From NCBI GenBank assembly GCA_963707965.1, contig CAVPRR010000007.1, positions 806,001 through 870,000 on the forward strand: a stretch of 64,000 bases of DNA, written 5' to 3'. A program made the position numbers and the translations under genes. This DNA is from VRUE01 sp963707965. GTDB lineage: Bacteria > Actinomycetota > Thermoleophilia > Solirubrobacterales > 70-9. Position 1 is the first letter of the stretch. Every line of letters starts with the position of its first letter. A model generated the notes under the pieces. That model ran no database searches and had not been told where the DNA came from. It saw nothing but the letters and a program-made list of their open reading frames with translations. Positions 53,067 to 61,941 of this stretch are shown here, piece after piece.

Positions 53067-54469
53067 GGTCCGGGTGGCACGGCGGCCGGGTCGCATTCGG
53101 ACGATGGGCTGACACCGGAGCCCGCGAAGGGCGGCTCGGTGAACGGGTTGGAGCTGTCCGGCGCCTGCTGGGTGCCTCCGCCGGGGCAGGAGCGCCTGAC
53201 CCCGGCCGATTTGCCGAAGGCTTCGTACTGCTGGCTGGGCGTGATCGGTTCCAGCTCACCGCTTCCGCTGTTGCGCTTGAACAGGTTGAGCGCGAACTGG
53301 ACGCGGGCGTAGTGGCCGTTGCCGTCGTAGTAGCCGGTGATCTGGCCGAGCTTGCCGAAGCCGTTGAAGATGTCCGGCGTGTAGGCGCGGGCGAAGTTGA
53401 GGTTGGGCTGGAAGTCGGCAATCGCCTGTTCGGCGTGCGGGAAGGTCTTGGAGGAGCGCTCCTGCACGGCGGGCAGGAAACCGAGCAGTTCGGCGGTGTC
53501 GTTGGCGAAGCCCTTGCGGCGGGCGCTGAGGCGGAGGTTCTTGAAGACCGGCACCGCCCGCGACAGGACCGGTCGCAGTTCGCGCAGGAACGGTGCCAGG
53601 TCCTTGGTCGCCGGCTTGGCCGTTTCGATCAGCGGGTCGATGTCATCGAGCGCGGCGCGCAGGTTGACGAACGTCGTGTTGGCCTGGCGGAAGACGGGCG
53701 GCAACAGATGCAGCGTTTCGCTGAACGCTTCGTTCTGGGAGGCGATCGCGCCGAACGCGGTGCTGGCGTTGGAGACCGCACTGGAGAGCTCGTTGCCGCG
53801 CTGAGCCACCACGGTGCTGAGCTTGCTGGAGCTGACCACGAAGCGTTCGAAGAGCCTTTCGTCGGCGTTCAGTTCGCGCACGAAGGCGCCGGTCCGGTTG
53901 AGTGCGGGGGCGAAGTACTTGAAGGTCTGGTTCGCGTCGGCGCCGCGGTTCGAGAACTGCGCCGCGTTGCCGCGGATGAACTGCCCGAGGGCGCGCCGTA
54001 CCGGATTCGGGAACGTGTTGAGGAACTGGTCCAGATCGATCGGGGTGGTGGTCGAGCCGAGCCCGAGGGTGGCGTTGTCCTTCAGCGCCGGGCTGCTGTT
54101 GGGCCCGGGGCTGACCGAGACGTAGTGGTTGGCCACCCCGGACAGCGAGGTGGCGCGCATGATCGCCGTTGTGCCCTCGTGGAGCTGCTGTTCGACGGTG
54201 ACGTGGACCTCGGCCAGGTTGTCGTCGGTCAGGTCGATGCTGTCCACCGTTCCCACCGGCTGACCGCCGATCAGAACCTGGTTGCCGGTGACGAGCTGGC
54301 TGGCGTTCTGGAAGACGAGGTTGTAGCCGTAGCCGCCGTTGCCGCTGAACACCACAATGAGCAGGGCGACGACGACGGCAACCAGGGCGCCCAGGGCGGC
54401 GACGCGCACGGGCGTCACCCCCCGGGTTTTCGCGGGGCTTTTCTCCTCGCCTAAGGGTTTGGCAGCCAC
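53063..54469 (-). CDS. MCE family protein (MlaD domain), first gene of the mce cluster in this window
   Basis: A 468-residue protein with a basic N-terminus (KPLGEEKSPAKTRG), the helix VAALGALVAVVVALLIVVF and an MCE domain (YNLVFQNASQLVTGNQVLIG, PVGTVDSIDLTDDNLAEV, HYVSVSPGPN). The helical part ends in a Cys-containing tail (RRSCPGGGTQQ; SSECDPAAV). It is the promoter-proximal member. The usual YrbE permease genes are not upstream; an MMPL gene is. Confidence 0.9.
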   Translation of the reverse strand: MAAKPLGEEKSPAKTRGVTPVRVAALGALVAVVVALLIVVFSGNGGYGYNLVFQNASQLVTGNQVLIGGQPVGTVDSIDLTDDNLAEVHVTVEQQLHEGTTAIMRATSLSGVANHYVSVSPGPNSSPALKDNATLGLGSTTTPIDLDQFLNTFPNPVRRALGQFIRGNAAQFSNRGADANQTFKYFAPALNRTGAFVRELNADERLFERFVVSSSKLSTVVAQRGNELSSAVSNASTAFGAIASQNEAFSETLHLLPPVFRQANTTFVNLRAALDDIDPLIETAKPATKDLAPFLRELRPVLSRAVPVFKNLRLSARRKGFANDTAELLGFLPAVQERSSKTFPHAEQAIADFQPNLNFARAYTPDIFNGFGKLGQITGYYDGNGHYARVQFALNLFKRNSGSGELEPITPSQQYEAFGKSAGVRRSCPGGGTQQAPDSSNPFTEPPFAGSGVSPSSECDPAAVPPGP

Positions 54470-54552
54470 AGATCGTCGCTTGCGGTTCCCCCGCCTCCGA
54501 ACCGGAGGAACGGCGTCCGAATCGTATCCGAGCCGTCACCCGCCAAGCGCGG

Positions 54553-54612
54553 GTGCAGGAGTGGCTTAACTGGAAGTCAACGCGCTGCGCTCCAGGTGCT
54601 GGCGGGCGCACG
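54553..54612 (+). pseudogene. Possible tRNA-Leu 5' relic
   Basis: GCAGGAGTGGCTTAACTGG, then ACGCGCTGCGCTC and CAGGTGCTG, resembles the start of a class II tRNA-Leu (acceptor, D arm and anticodon arm with CAG). The D arm has an insertion and no T arm or matching acceptor strand follows. Upstream of the mce cluster. Low confidence. Confidence 0.3.
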
Positions 54613-54638
54613 GGGGCGCTGGAAACAGGGGCCGGGAA

Positions 54639-57600
54639 TCAGGCGTCGAACCGCGGAATGACACGCTGCAGCGGCCGGGGCAGCCACCACACCCGATCGC
54701 CGATCAGCAGCATCAGGGCGGGCAGCAGGACGATGCGGACGACGGTGGCGTCCAGGAGCACCGCCACCGTCAGTCCCACCCCAAGCTGGCTGACCGTTGC
54801 GATCGGCGCGCCCGCGAAGGCAACGAACACCGCCATCATGATCGCCGCGGCGCCGGTGATCACCCTCGCGGTGCGCTGCAGCCCGAACTCGATGGCGGCC
54901 GCGTTGTCGCCGTGCTGGTCGTAGTGCTCGCGCATCCGAACCAGGAGGAAGACCGCGTAATCGATCGAGAGGCCGAAGACGACCCCGAAGATCGCCGTCG
55001 CCCCCACCGCGTCGACGTAGGTGCGCCCCCCCAGCGGCCAGCTCTCTGGCAGGTTGAAGAGCAGGGTGAGGACGCCGAACGCAACGGCGACGGTGGCCAG
55101 GTTGAGGCCGACCGCGATCGCCGCCAGGGGCAGCGCGCGGAGGACGAAGAGGAGGACCAGGAAGGTCGCCAGCGTTATCCCGGCGACGACAAACGGTATT
55201 CGCGCTCTGGTCACGCTGCTGTAGTCGTTCAGCTGGGCGGCGCCGCCGGCGACTCCGGTCCGCAGGCCGGTCTCTCGTTCGAGCCCTGCAGCCTCTTCCT
55301 CGAGCCGCCTGTGGAGGGCGATCGAGCCGGGCGTGTTGAACGTGTAGCGCGAGATCACCAGCATCGCCGCCGCCTGGCCGCCGCGCTGGAGGTCGATCGC
55401 TTCCGCGGCGCGCTCGCGGATCCCCGGCTGGGCGCCGTCGAGTGCCGAGAGCACGAAGTAGCCGGAGTCGAATATCCCGGGCGTGGCGCGACGCAGGCGA
55501 CCGACCTGTCGCCCGAGCCGCGCGTCGGCGGAGAGCACCTGCACGGTGGCGCGGCGCAGGCCCGACTGCAGCGGGCGGGAAGCGCGGAAGCCGGCGGCGA
55601 GATTCTCCTCCAATGCCGACGCGCCTCCACCGAGCTGCACGAGGCCCCCGGCCAGCGCGGTCGCGCCGCTGCCGAGGCGGCCCAGGGCGTCACCGAGCCC
55701 GCCTGCGGCGCGGGCGATCCGGGCTGAACCATGGGCAAGTCTCTTGCCGGCGCCTTCGAGCTTGCGGAGGGCGTCGGCGAGCCGCGTCGCCCCCGAGCTC
55801 AGCCGCTTGAGGATGATGATCCCCGAGACCAGCCAGTCGGTCACTCCCTTCGCTTCTTCGGCGTTTTCGAACAGGCGATCCTGCAGCGCGCCCAGTTCGG
55901 CGGGCAGGCCCGCGTAGCCCGGCGCGTAGGCGGCGCCGCTTGCCGGGTCGGTTCCGCTGACGGCGGCCAGGGCGCGGCGAACGGCCTCCAGCGCGGCGTC
56001 GTAGTTCGGGTCGGACTGTCCGGTTGTCATGCCGTTCAACTGGGCCAGCGCGGTCTCCAGCTGCTCGTTGGCATCCTGCGCGGGCGCCCGCAGGCGCGGC
56101 AGCGTTTCGTGCGCGTTGTGGTTGAGGGACCGCTGCAGCGCCCGCGAGCGGCGCAGCGCGTTGCGGCGCAGGTTCGGAGTGAGGCTCTGCAGGCCGAACT
56201 TCAGCTGCAGGGCGGCCAGGGCGACACGGTGCTGGGCGCCCGCCAGGCGCCGGGTGCCCTCGGCGAAGGTACGCAGGGCGCCAACCGCCTGTTCGCTGCC
56301 CGCGGTCGCCTGGCCCAGCCCGGAGGCGAGGGCCGCAGCGCCATCCTCGGCCCGGCCCGATCCCTCAGCCAGCAGACCGGCGCCATAGCTCGCCTTTGCG
56401 ACGCCCTCGCGCAGCTGCGCGACCCCGTCCGCAGCGCGGTTCAGGTTGCGGCCCAGCCGTCCCAGTTGCGCCAGAGGCCCGGATTCGGTCCCCGCGGCCA
56501 GCAGCGCACTTACCTGGCGCAACGGCGCCGCGGCGCGCGAGACCTGCGCGGGACCGACCACCGCCTGCACGCCGGGGATCTGGGCGACGCGGTGCTGCCA
56601 GCGACCCAGCGCGGCGAGCCGCCCGGGCTGAGTGACCGCTCCATGGTCGGTGGTGGCAACGACCACGAAGGGCGCGTCATAGCCAGGGCCGACCGCTCGT
56701 ACGATCTGTTCGAAGTCCTTCCGGGCGGGGTCGTCCGGAGCCAGCTGCGTCTGGCTCGGCGGGCCGGTCTTCAAGGCCAGCGCGGGTGCCCCAAGCAGGA
56801 GCACGACCACCCCGATTGCGATCGCCACCAGTGCAGGGCGGCGCAACGCCGCGGACACCAGCACCATCAGCCGAGAGCCCCCCTCGCCGGGCGCCGGTCC
56901 GACTCGCCAGCGGTCGAGGTTGGGGCCGAGCAGGGTGAGGACAGCGGGGCCCGGCACGATGGCCACGAGGACGCTGAGCCCGACGACCAGCGCAAGGGTC
57001 GCGGCCAGCGAGCCGAGCAGCGAGCCGGGGACGATGAAGAACGCCACCAGCATCGAGAGCATCAGGGTGCTGCCGGCGAAGACGGTGGTGCGGCCGGCCG
57101 TGCGGCGCGTGGCCCGCGCGGCATCGAGCGAGGAGGCGCCGGCGGCCAGCTCTTCGCGGAAGCGGGAGACCATCAGCAGCGCGTAGTCGACCCCGAGTGC
57201 GAGACCCATCATCGTGCAGACGGTGAGGGCGAAGGCGTCGACGCTGAACCAGTCGGCGACGATCGAGAGCAGGCCCCGCGAGACGATCACCGTGATCGCG
57301 CCGAAGGTGAGTGGGATCGCCGCGGCCAGGGGCGAGCGGAAGACGAGAAGGAGGACGATCAGCAGGATCGGCAGGGCGATCAGCTCGCCGCGCTCGCTGG
57401 CGGTGATCGAGTCGTCCTGGATCGCCCGCGAGAGGGTTGCGAAGCCGGTCTGGATCTGCCGGACGGGGGGGTGGATCTGTTCGGCGAGGATCCGTTCGAG
57501 GTCCGGCACGGTCTCGTTGACCGCCTCGTCGATTGGGACGTGGAAGTCGGCGATGATCAGGGCCCGGCGCGGGCCCGGGCGAAGGCGCTGCACCGAGCCG

Positions 57601-57950
57601 CGGTCCCAGGGAGAGAGGGTGGTTGCCCCCGGATTGCTGCGCAGGGCGCGGATCAGCGCCGGGCCCTGCCGGTCGAGCGCCTCCTCGGGGCCACGCAGCA
57701 GGATCACGAAGGGCGCGCTGTAGCCGAAGTGTTCGCGGAGCATCCGGTTAGCACGCGAGGAAGCGCTGCCGGGAATGTCGAGGCTGGTCGGGCTGAGCTT
57801 TCCCTCGACGCCGATGCCGACAGCACCGAAGACGGCGAGGAAGATCAACGACCCGGCGAGCACCCGGCGCGGGTGGCTCAGCAGCGGCGAGTTTCGCTCG
57901 CCGCGGTCACGCGCACGGTCGCGCCCCCTGCTCCTCCTCAAACGCACCAT
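54639..57950 (-). CDS. MMPL family RND-type transporter
   Basis: A large membrane exporter of 1,103 residues. It has an N-terminal helix (RRVLAGSLIFLAVFGAVGIG), a first group of helices (GELIALPILLIVLLLVFRSP; TVCTMMGLALGVDYALLMVS, where GVDYALL carries the proton-relay Asp-Tyr), and a second group near the C-terminus (LATFLVLLFVLRALPLAAIA; GLSIDYAVFLLVRM). Between them are about 350 Ala-rich helical residues. MMPL proteins export lipids and siderophores. It lies upstream of and in line with the mce genes, so a joint lipid pathway is likely. Confidence 0.92.
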   Translation of the reverse strand: MVRLRRSRGRDRARDRGERNSPLLSHPRRVLAGSLIFLAVFGAVGIGVEGKLSPTSLDIPGSASSRANRMLREHFGYSAPFVILLRGPEEALDRQGPALIRALRSNPGATTLSPWDRGSVQRLRPGPRRALIIADFHVPIDEAVNETVPDLERILAEQIHPPVRQIQTGFATLSRAIQDDSITASERGELIALPILLIVLLLVFRSPLAAAIPLTFGAITVIVSRGLLSIVADWFSVDAFALTVCTMMGLALGVDYALLMVSRFREELAAGASSLDAARATRRTAGRTTVFAGSTLMLSMLVAFFIVPGSLLGSLAATLALVVGLSVLVAIVPGPAVLTLLGPNLDRWRVGPAPGEGGSRLMVLVSAALRRPALVAIAIGVVVLLLGAPALALKTGPPSQTQLAPDDPARKDFEQIVRAVGPGYDAPFVVVATTDHGAVTQPGRLAALGRWQHRVAQIPGVQAVVGPAQVSRAAAPLRQVSALLAAGTESGPLAQLGRLGRNLNRAADGVAQLREGVAKASYGAGLLAEGSGRAEDGAAALASGLGQATAGSEQAVGALRTFAEGTRRLAGAQHRVALAALQLKFGLQSLTPNLRRNALRRSRALQRSLNHNAHETLPRLRAPAQDANEQLETALAQLNGMTTGQSDPNYDAALEAVRRALAAVSGTDPASGAAYAPGYAGLPAELGALQDRLFENAEEAKGVTDWLVSGIIILKRLSSGATRLADALRKLEGAGKRLAHGSARIARAAGGLGDALGRLGSGATALAGGLVQLGGGASALEENLAAGFRASRPLQSGLRRATVQVLSADARLGRQVGRLRRATPGIFDSGYFVLSALDGAQPGIRERAAEAIDLQRGGQAAAMLVISRYTFNTPGSIALHRRLEEEAAGLERETGLRTGVAGGAAQLNDYSSVTRARIPFVVAGITLATFLVLLFVLRALPLAAIAVGLNLATVAVAFGVLTLLFNLPESWPLGGRTYVDAVGATAIFGVVFGLSIDYAVFLLVRMREHYDQHGDNAAAIEFGLQRTARVITGAAAIMMAVFVAFAGAPIATVSQLGVGLTVAVLLDATVVRIVLLPALMLLIGDRVWWLPRPLQRVIPRFDA

Positions 57951-57988
57951 GCTAGTTTGGCGGTCAGGGATTGCGGAGGGGGAAACCG

Positions 57989-58756
57989 ATGCGGAAGACT
58001 CTGTTAAGAACGCTGGTGCCGATTTGCGCGGTCGCGGTGATTGCGACCGGCTCGGCGGAGGCGATCACGCTCAGGATTGGGAACATCATCATCAGCGGCG
58101 ACGGCGGCTTCACCCCCACCAGGCTGCCGAAGTACGAGAACGCGCCGATCAAGCTGTACGGGCACGCGAAGTTCAGCACCACCGACGGTACCCGCCCCTC
58201 GCCGCTGCGCCGTCTGGTGCTCGAATTCGACAAGCACGGTGCGGTCGAGACGCGGGGGCTGCCGAAATGCTCGATGAAAAGACTGGTGGCGACGACGACG
58301 AAGGTGGCGCGCAAGCTCTGCCCCGGCGCGATCGTCGGCACGGGCTTCGGCACCGCGCTGGTCGAGCTGCCCGAACAGCGCGGAATCAAGGCCTCCTCGC
58401 CGCTCACCCTCTTCAACGGCCCGATCAAGAACGGCAACCCGACCGTCCTCGGACACGCCCACATCGACTATCCCGGCCCCACCACCTACGTGATCTCGAT
58501 CGAGATCCAGAAGGTCCACCACGGCCGCTACGGCTTCAAGACGGTCGCGAACTTCCCGCGGATCGTCAACGACTACGGCTCGCCGCTCTATGGCCGCCTG
58601 AGGATCGGTCGCGAATGGATGTACAAGGGCAAGCGGCTCAGCTACGCCAACGCCCGCTGCGCCGACGGCCGCCTGCAGGCCAAAGCCGAATTCACCTTCA
58701 AGAACGGGGACTCCATCCCGGGCACGGTCTTCAAGCCCTGCAAGGTGCTGAAGTAG
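57989..58756 (+). CDS. Secreted protein of a local paralogous family, copy 3
   Basis: A 255-residue exported protein with signal peptide (MRKTLLRTLVPICAVAVIAT, cleavage near AEA). The mature part has IGNIIISGDGGFTPTRLPKY, KFSTTDGTRPSPLRRLVLEF and DKHGAVETRGLPKC, then CPGAIVGTG, SSPLTLFNGPIKNGNPTVLG, HHGRYGFKTVANFPRIVNDY and YANARCADGRL, ending KPCKVLK. Four to five Cys are conserved with the neighbour. A GGAGGGGG ribosome site precedes ATG 57989. It is divergent from the MMPL gene with about 38 bases between, so the two share a control region. Function unknown. Confidence 0.8.
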   Translation: MRKTLLRTLVPICAVAVIATGSAEAITLRIGNIIISGDGGFTPTRLPKYENAPIKLYGHAKFSTTDGTRPSPLRRLVLEFDKHGAVETRGLPKCSMKRLVATTTKVARKLCPGAIVGTGFGTALVELPEQRGIKASSPLTLFNGPIKNGNPTVLGHAHIDYPGPTTYVISIEIQKVHHGRYGFKTVANFPRIVNDYGSPLYGRLRIGREWMYKGKRLSYANARCADGRLQAKAEFTFKNGDSIPGTVFKPCKVLK

Positions 58757-58807
58757 GCCGCTCGCGGTACCAGCGCTACCCTGTGCTACCGGGGTGTTAG
58801 GGAGGTG

Positions 58808-59569
58808 ATGAGGGCGAAACTGAAGTTGACGATCGGCGCGATCCTGGTCGCCTGCGCAGCTCTGCTCGGCAGCTCTGCCGGCGCGGCAGAAATCATCTAC
58901 GGCACGCTGGTATTGCGGGCCGACGGTGGCTTTGAGCCGCGCGTGCTGCCGAAGAAGCACTATGCGCCAATTCGCTTCCAGGGGCACGGTGAGATCAGCA
59001 CGACAGACGGCTCTGTGCCGCCCGCATTGCGGCACGTGAAGCTCGAATTCGACCGCGATGGCAGGTTGAGCACTGCGGGCCTGCCCGTCTGCCTACCGAG
59101 CCGAATCGAGGCAACCACCTCCGAGCAGGCGAGGGAACTCTGCCACGGCGCGATCGTCGGCACCGGTCACATCAGAGGGATCGTCAGCCTCGAAGGCGCC
59201 CGTTTGAAGATCCGCTCGCCGCTGACCCTCTTCAACGGGCCTCGCGAAGGCCGCAACTGGACCGTCATCGCCCATGCCCAGTCAAGCGTCCCCATCTTCG
59301 AAAGCTACGTCGTCGTCGTCCCGGTCGAACGCCGCCGCGGCACCTACGGCTACCGCAGCAGCTTCGATGTCCCCAAGGTCGCTGGCGGGCTGGGCTCCCT
59401 AACCCACGTCGACGCCAAGATCGGCCGACGCTACACCTACCGCGGCGTCAAGCGCAGCTACGTTTCCGCCCGCTGCTCCGACGGCATCCTGCAGACCCAG
59501 GGGTATCTGTCCTTCGCCGACGGCACCGTGATCTACGGCAGCCTGTTCAGAGGCTGCACCGTGCGCTGA
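58808..59569 (+). CDS. Secreted protein of a local paralogous family, copy 4
   Basis: A 253-residue exported protein, tandem to and clearly homologous with the preceding one: LVLRADGGFEPRVLPKKHYA, GEISTTDGSVPPALRHVKLE, GLPVCLPSRIEATTSEQARE, LCHGAIVGTGHI, SPLTLFNGPREGRNWTVIA, and YVSARCSDGILQTQGYLSF. The signal peptide is KLTIGAILVACAALLGSSAG. GTG 58805 and ATG 58808 are both possible starts behind GGGAGG. The pair probably arose by duplication. Confidence 0.8.
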   Translation: MRAKLKLTIGAILVACAALLGSSAGAAEIIYGTLVLRADGGFEPRVLPKKHYAPIRFQGHGEISTTDGSVPPALRHVKLEFDRDGRLSTAGLPVCLPSRIEATTSEQARELCHGAIVGTGHIRGIVSLEGARLKIRSPLTLFNGPREGRNWTVIAHAQSSVPIFESYVVVVPVERRRGTYGYRSSFDVPKVAGGLGSLTHVDAKIGRRYTYRGVKRSYVSARCSDGILQTQGYLSFADGTVIYGSLFRGCTVR

Positions 59570-59626
59570 GCCGGTTCCGCGGAGCCGCGCCGGCGACGGC
59601 GCCTCCTTCCTATACTTGCCGGCCCG

Positions 59627-59700
59627 GGGCCGTTAGCTCAACTGGTTAGAGCAGGAGCCTCTTAAGCTCAAGGTTGAAGGTTCGAGTCCTTCACGGCCCA
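59627..59700 (+). tRNA. tRNA-Lys (anticodon CTT)
   Basis: Acceptor GGGCCGT pairs with ACGGCCC; D arm GCTC...GAGC; anticodon loop CTCTTAA gives CTT, on a stem GGAGC/GCTCA with one outer mismatch; T arm GAAGG-TTCGAGT-CCTTC. CCA is not encoded. A damaged 5' copy lies about 150 bases downstream. Confidence 0.93.
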
Positions 59701-59775
59701 TCCCGAGCTCCCGGCGGTCGAAGACGGCCTTTCGTGCCGATTCGCTTGCAATCGACAACGTCATCCTCAGGCCCC

Positions 59776-59802
59776 GGGCCGTCACCTCAACCGGCAGAGC
59801 TG
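59776..59802 (+). pseudogene. 5' relic of the tRNA-Lys gene
   Basis: GGGCCGTCACCTCAACCGGC and AGAGC repeat the acceptor and D arm of the tRNA-Lys at 59627 with a few changes and a lost base pair. No anticodon or T arm follows. Between here and 60028 I see no gene. Confidence 0.55.
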
Positions 59803-60027
59803 GGACGACGCGCTCCACGGGATCGTCATCGGGAAAGGCGGGGGCTTCGTTGCGGGGGCTTCATCGCCGACGAGCGGGGGGCGAATCGCGCTGCGCCCGC
59901 GCTTAACCAGGGAACCAGGCCCGCGGCGCGGGCACAGCTAGCGAAAGGCCGTTTTGTGACTCCTCGCAAACATCTATCGGGGCCCTCTGGGAACATCCGC
60001 CGCCGTTCGAGGGAACGGCATGGATCG

Positions 60028-60594
60028 ATGAAGCGACTGGCGATCGCAGTGGTGATGTTGAGCGTGCTTGCTCTGGCGCCAACCACGGCGCAGGCTGCCC
60101 CATACCCGCCCAGTCTCAAATTCGCCTACAGGCTGGCGATCGACTACTGGGGCGAAGAACCCTCCGCGTGCATGAGCATCGACAGGCAGATCGTTCCTCC
60201 CGGCTCACTCGGGAATCCACAGGTGGGGGCGATCTCGGGGATGTCCAGCTATGTCCCGCCAGACGCCCCGCCGGGCTCGATCAGCTGCTTTCTCTGGATC
60301 GATCGAGCCTATGCGGAACCGATCATCTTCGACTTCCTCTGCGCGGTGATGCTCCACCACGTCGGCCACCTGCTTGGCAGGGAAGACAGCCCCGATCCGA
60401 TCAACGTGATGAACGAAAGCATCCCGGTGCCGCCGCTCTGCAAGGTGAAGGGGCAGCAATCGGCTCGGCTCTACCTGCTGCGCCTGAAGTTCCACTGGCT
60501 CCAGACCCGGCGGGGAGCCAAGCCGATGCAGCTGCGCCATCGGACCCGTCACGAAATGCGCCAGGAAGCGAGCCGCTTCTGGTCGATGCCATAG
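60028..60594 (+). CDS. Secreted matrixin-like protein with altered zinc-site residues
   Basis: A 188-residue exported protein (signal MKRLAIAVVMLSVLALAPTT, cleavage near AQA). LCAVMLHHVGHLLGREDSPD then PINVMNE has the spacing of a metzincin active site (HExxHxxGxxH...VMxP). Here the catalytic Glu is His (HHVGH) and the third His is Asp or Glu, so it may be inactive or use another metal. Cys pairs (SACMS, SCFLW, LCAV, LCKV) suggest disulfides. ATG 60028 is preferred, though the frame is open from 59674. Confidence 0.7.
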   Translation: MKRLAIAVVMLSVLALAPTTAQAAPYPPSLKFAYRLAIDYWGEEPSACMSIDRQIVPPGSLGNPQVGAISGMSSYVPPDAPPGSISCFLWIDRAYAEPIIFDFLCAVMLHHVGHLLGREDSPDPINVMNESIPVPPLCKVKGQQSARLYLLRLKFHWLQTRRGAKPMQLRHRTRHEMRQEASRFWSMP

Positions 60595-60615
60595 GCCGCC
60601 GCCCGAGCGGGGCGA

Positions 60616-61866
60616 TCAGGGATTCGCGCCCAGTGCGCGCGCCACGTCCACCGCCGAGCGCACGGCGTCCTCGTGCAGGCCGTAGCCGAAGTGGCTGCCG
60701 CAGTAGTACGTGTTCCGCACGCCGTTCAGCGCCGGCAGCCGCGCCGTCGTCGCACAGGACTGCGAATCGAAGACGGGCGTCCGCAGGACGGTGTCCAGCT
60801 CGATCCGGTCCCCGCGAATCGGGAAGTTCGGGTGCTGGGAGGCGATCAGGTCGCAGGAGCGCGGCACCCCCGGCTCGAACCACAGGCTGCCGTTCACCGA
60901 GGTCGACAGCACGCCGTCCCGGCGCCGGTAGAGGAAGGTGTAGGCCTGCATCAGCTCCCGCCTCGGGAAGGCGGAGGAGTCATCGTGCACGACGACGCGG
61001 CCGTCCCTGTAGCGCCAGGCGGAGAGCAGCTCGCGCTCGAGGGGCGTCGGCTCGTCGAGCATCTCCAGCGCCTGGTCGGCGTTGCACGCGAAGATCACCT
61101 TGTCGAAGGCCTCCTCACCGCTGTCGCAGACGATCCGGACCCCGTCGTCGTCGCGGTGGACGGCCCGGACGGGCGTCTCGCGCATCACCCGGTCCTCGAA
61201 TGACCGGGCGAGGGCGTTCACGTAGCCCTTCGTCCGCCCCGGAAGGGTGCGCACCGAGTAGGTCGCCCGCGGCGAGAGCACGTCGCTGTAGGTGGCGATC
61301 TTGCCGAAGAAGAAGCTCGCCGGCGCGTCGAGCACGTCCTCGGCGTCCATCGACGACAGCAGGCAGAGCGCGCAGACGAAGATCGTTTCCGCGTCGCCGG
61401 AGATTCGCGGCAGCCGCCGCAGGGCCTCGCGCACCGTCACCTCGCCGAACCCGCCGGCCCGCTGGATGCTCCGGGCCGCCGCCAGTTCGCGCCACAGGCC
61501 CCAGAGGGAGCGCAGGCGAGACGGGCTCAGGATCCCGAAGCGCTGCGCCATGAGCCCCCGCAGGCTGGGCGTGACGTAAATGCCCTCCCGGCTGTCGAGG
61601 TCGTGGACGCTCATGAAGGCGCCGGCCGAAGGGCGCGTGGCGACGCCGAGCTCGTCGAGCAGCCTGAAGAAGTTCGTGTAGCCGGCGCGGCTGAATGCGG
61701 CCACGGCGATATCGACCTCCTGCCCGTCGCCTGCCGTGAACGTGTAGGCGTTGCCGCCCAGGCGGGACTCCTTCTCGAACAGCGTCAGCTCGAACTCCCG
61801 CCGCAGCAGGTGGCCGGCCGTAAGCCCAGCCACGCCTCCCCCGATGACAGCGATGCGCTTCTTCAC
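60616..61866 (-). CDS. FAD-dependent amine-oxidase-like oxidoreductase
   Basis: A 416-residue flavoprotein. The N-terminal dinucleotide fold is RIAVIGGGVAGLTAGHLLRR, then LFEKESRLGGNAYTF. The central part has DAPASFFFGKIATYSDVLSP and the C-terminal FAD motif is TYYCGSHFGYGLHEDAVRS. It belongs to the NAD/FAD-binding protein group (COG2907-like) often found near lipid-modifying enzymes, although none of those is adjacent. Product unknown. Confidence 0.88.
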   Translation of the reverse strand: MKKRIAVIGGGVAGLTAGHLLRREFELTLFEKESRLGGNAYTFTAGDGQEVDIAVAAFSRAGYTNFFRLLDELGVATRPSAGAFMSVHDLDSREGIYVTPSLRGLMAQRFGILSPSRLRSLWGLWRELAAARSIQRAGGFGEVTVREALRRLPRISGDAETIFVCALCLLSSMDAEDVLDAPASFFFGKIATYSDVLSPRATYSVRTLPGRTKGYVNALARSFEDRVMRETPVRAVHRDDDGVRIVCDSGEEAFDKVIFACNADQALEMLDEPTPLERELLSAWRYRDGRVVVHDDSSAFPRRELMQAYTFLYRRRDGVLSTSVNGSLWFEPGVPRSCDLIASQHPNFPIRGDRIELDTVLRTPVFDSQSCATTARLPALNGVRNTYYCGSHFGYGLHEDAVRSAVDVARALGANP

Positions 61867-61892
61867 GGTGAGTCGCCCTGCCGGCGAGCGTA

Positions 61893-61941
61893 CTGAAGAT
61901 GCGCTGCGCGGGTCGGGCTGAAATGCGCTGCGCGGGTGCGG
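61893..61941. repeat. 24-bp imperfect tandem repeat upstream of the FAD oxidoreductase
   Basis: ATGCGCTGCGCGGGT occurs at 61899 and 61923 within a longer, nearly identical unit (CTGAAGATGCGC / CTGAAATGCGC). It lies at the probable end of the TPR-like gene and may have changed its reading frame. Confidence 0.75.

Noticed and set aside
55731..58007. Plus-strand open frame of 758 codons
   Set aside because: Antisense to the MMPL gene and without recognisable domains.
59674..60027. N-terminal extension of the matrixin-like protein
   Set aside because: It begins inside the tRNA-Lys gene and includes the tRNA relic; the signal peptide starts at 60028.
61115..61866. C-terminal 250 codons of the TPR-like gene
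   Set aside because: They overlap the FAD oxidoreductase on the same strand in another frame and have no repeat character.
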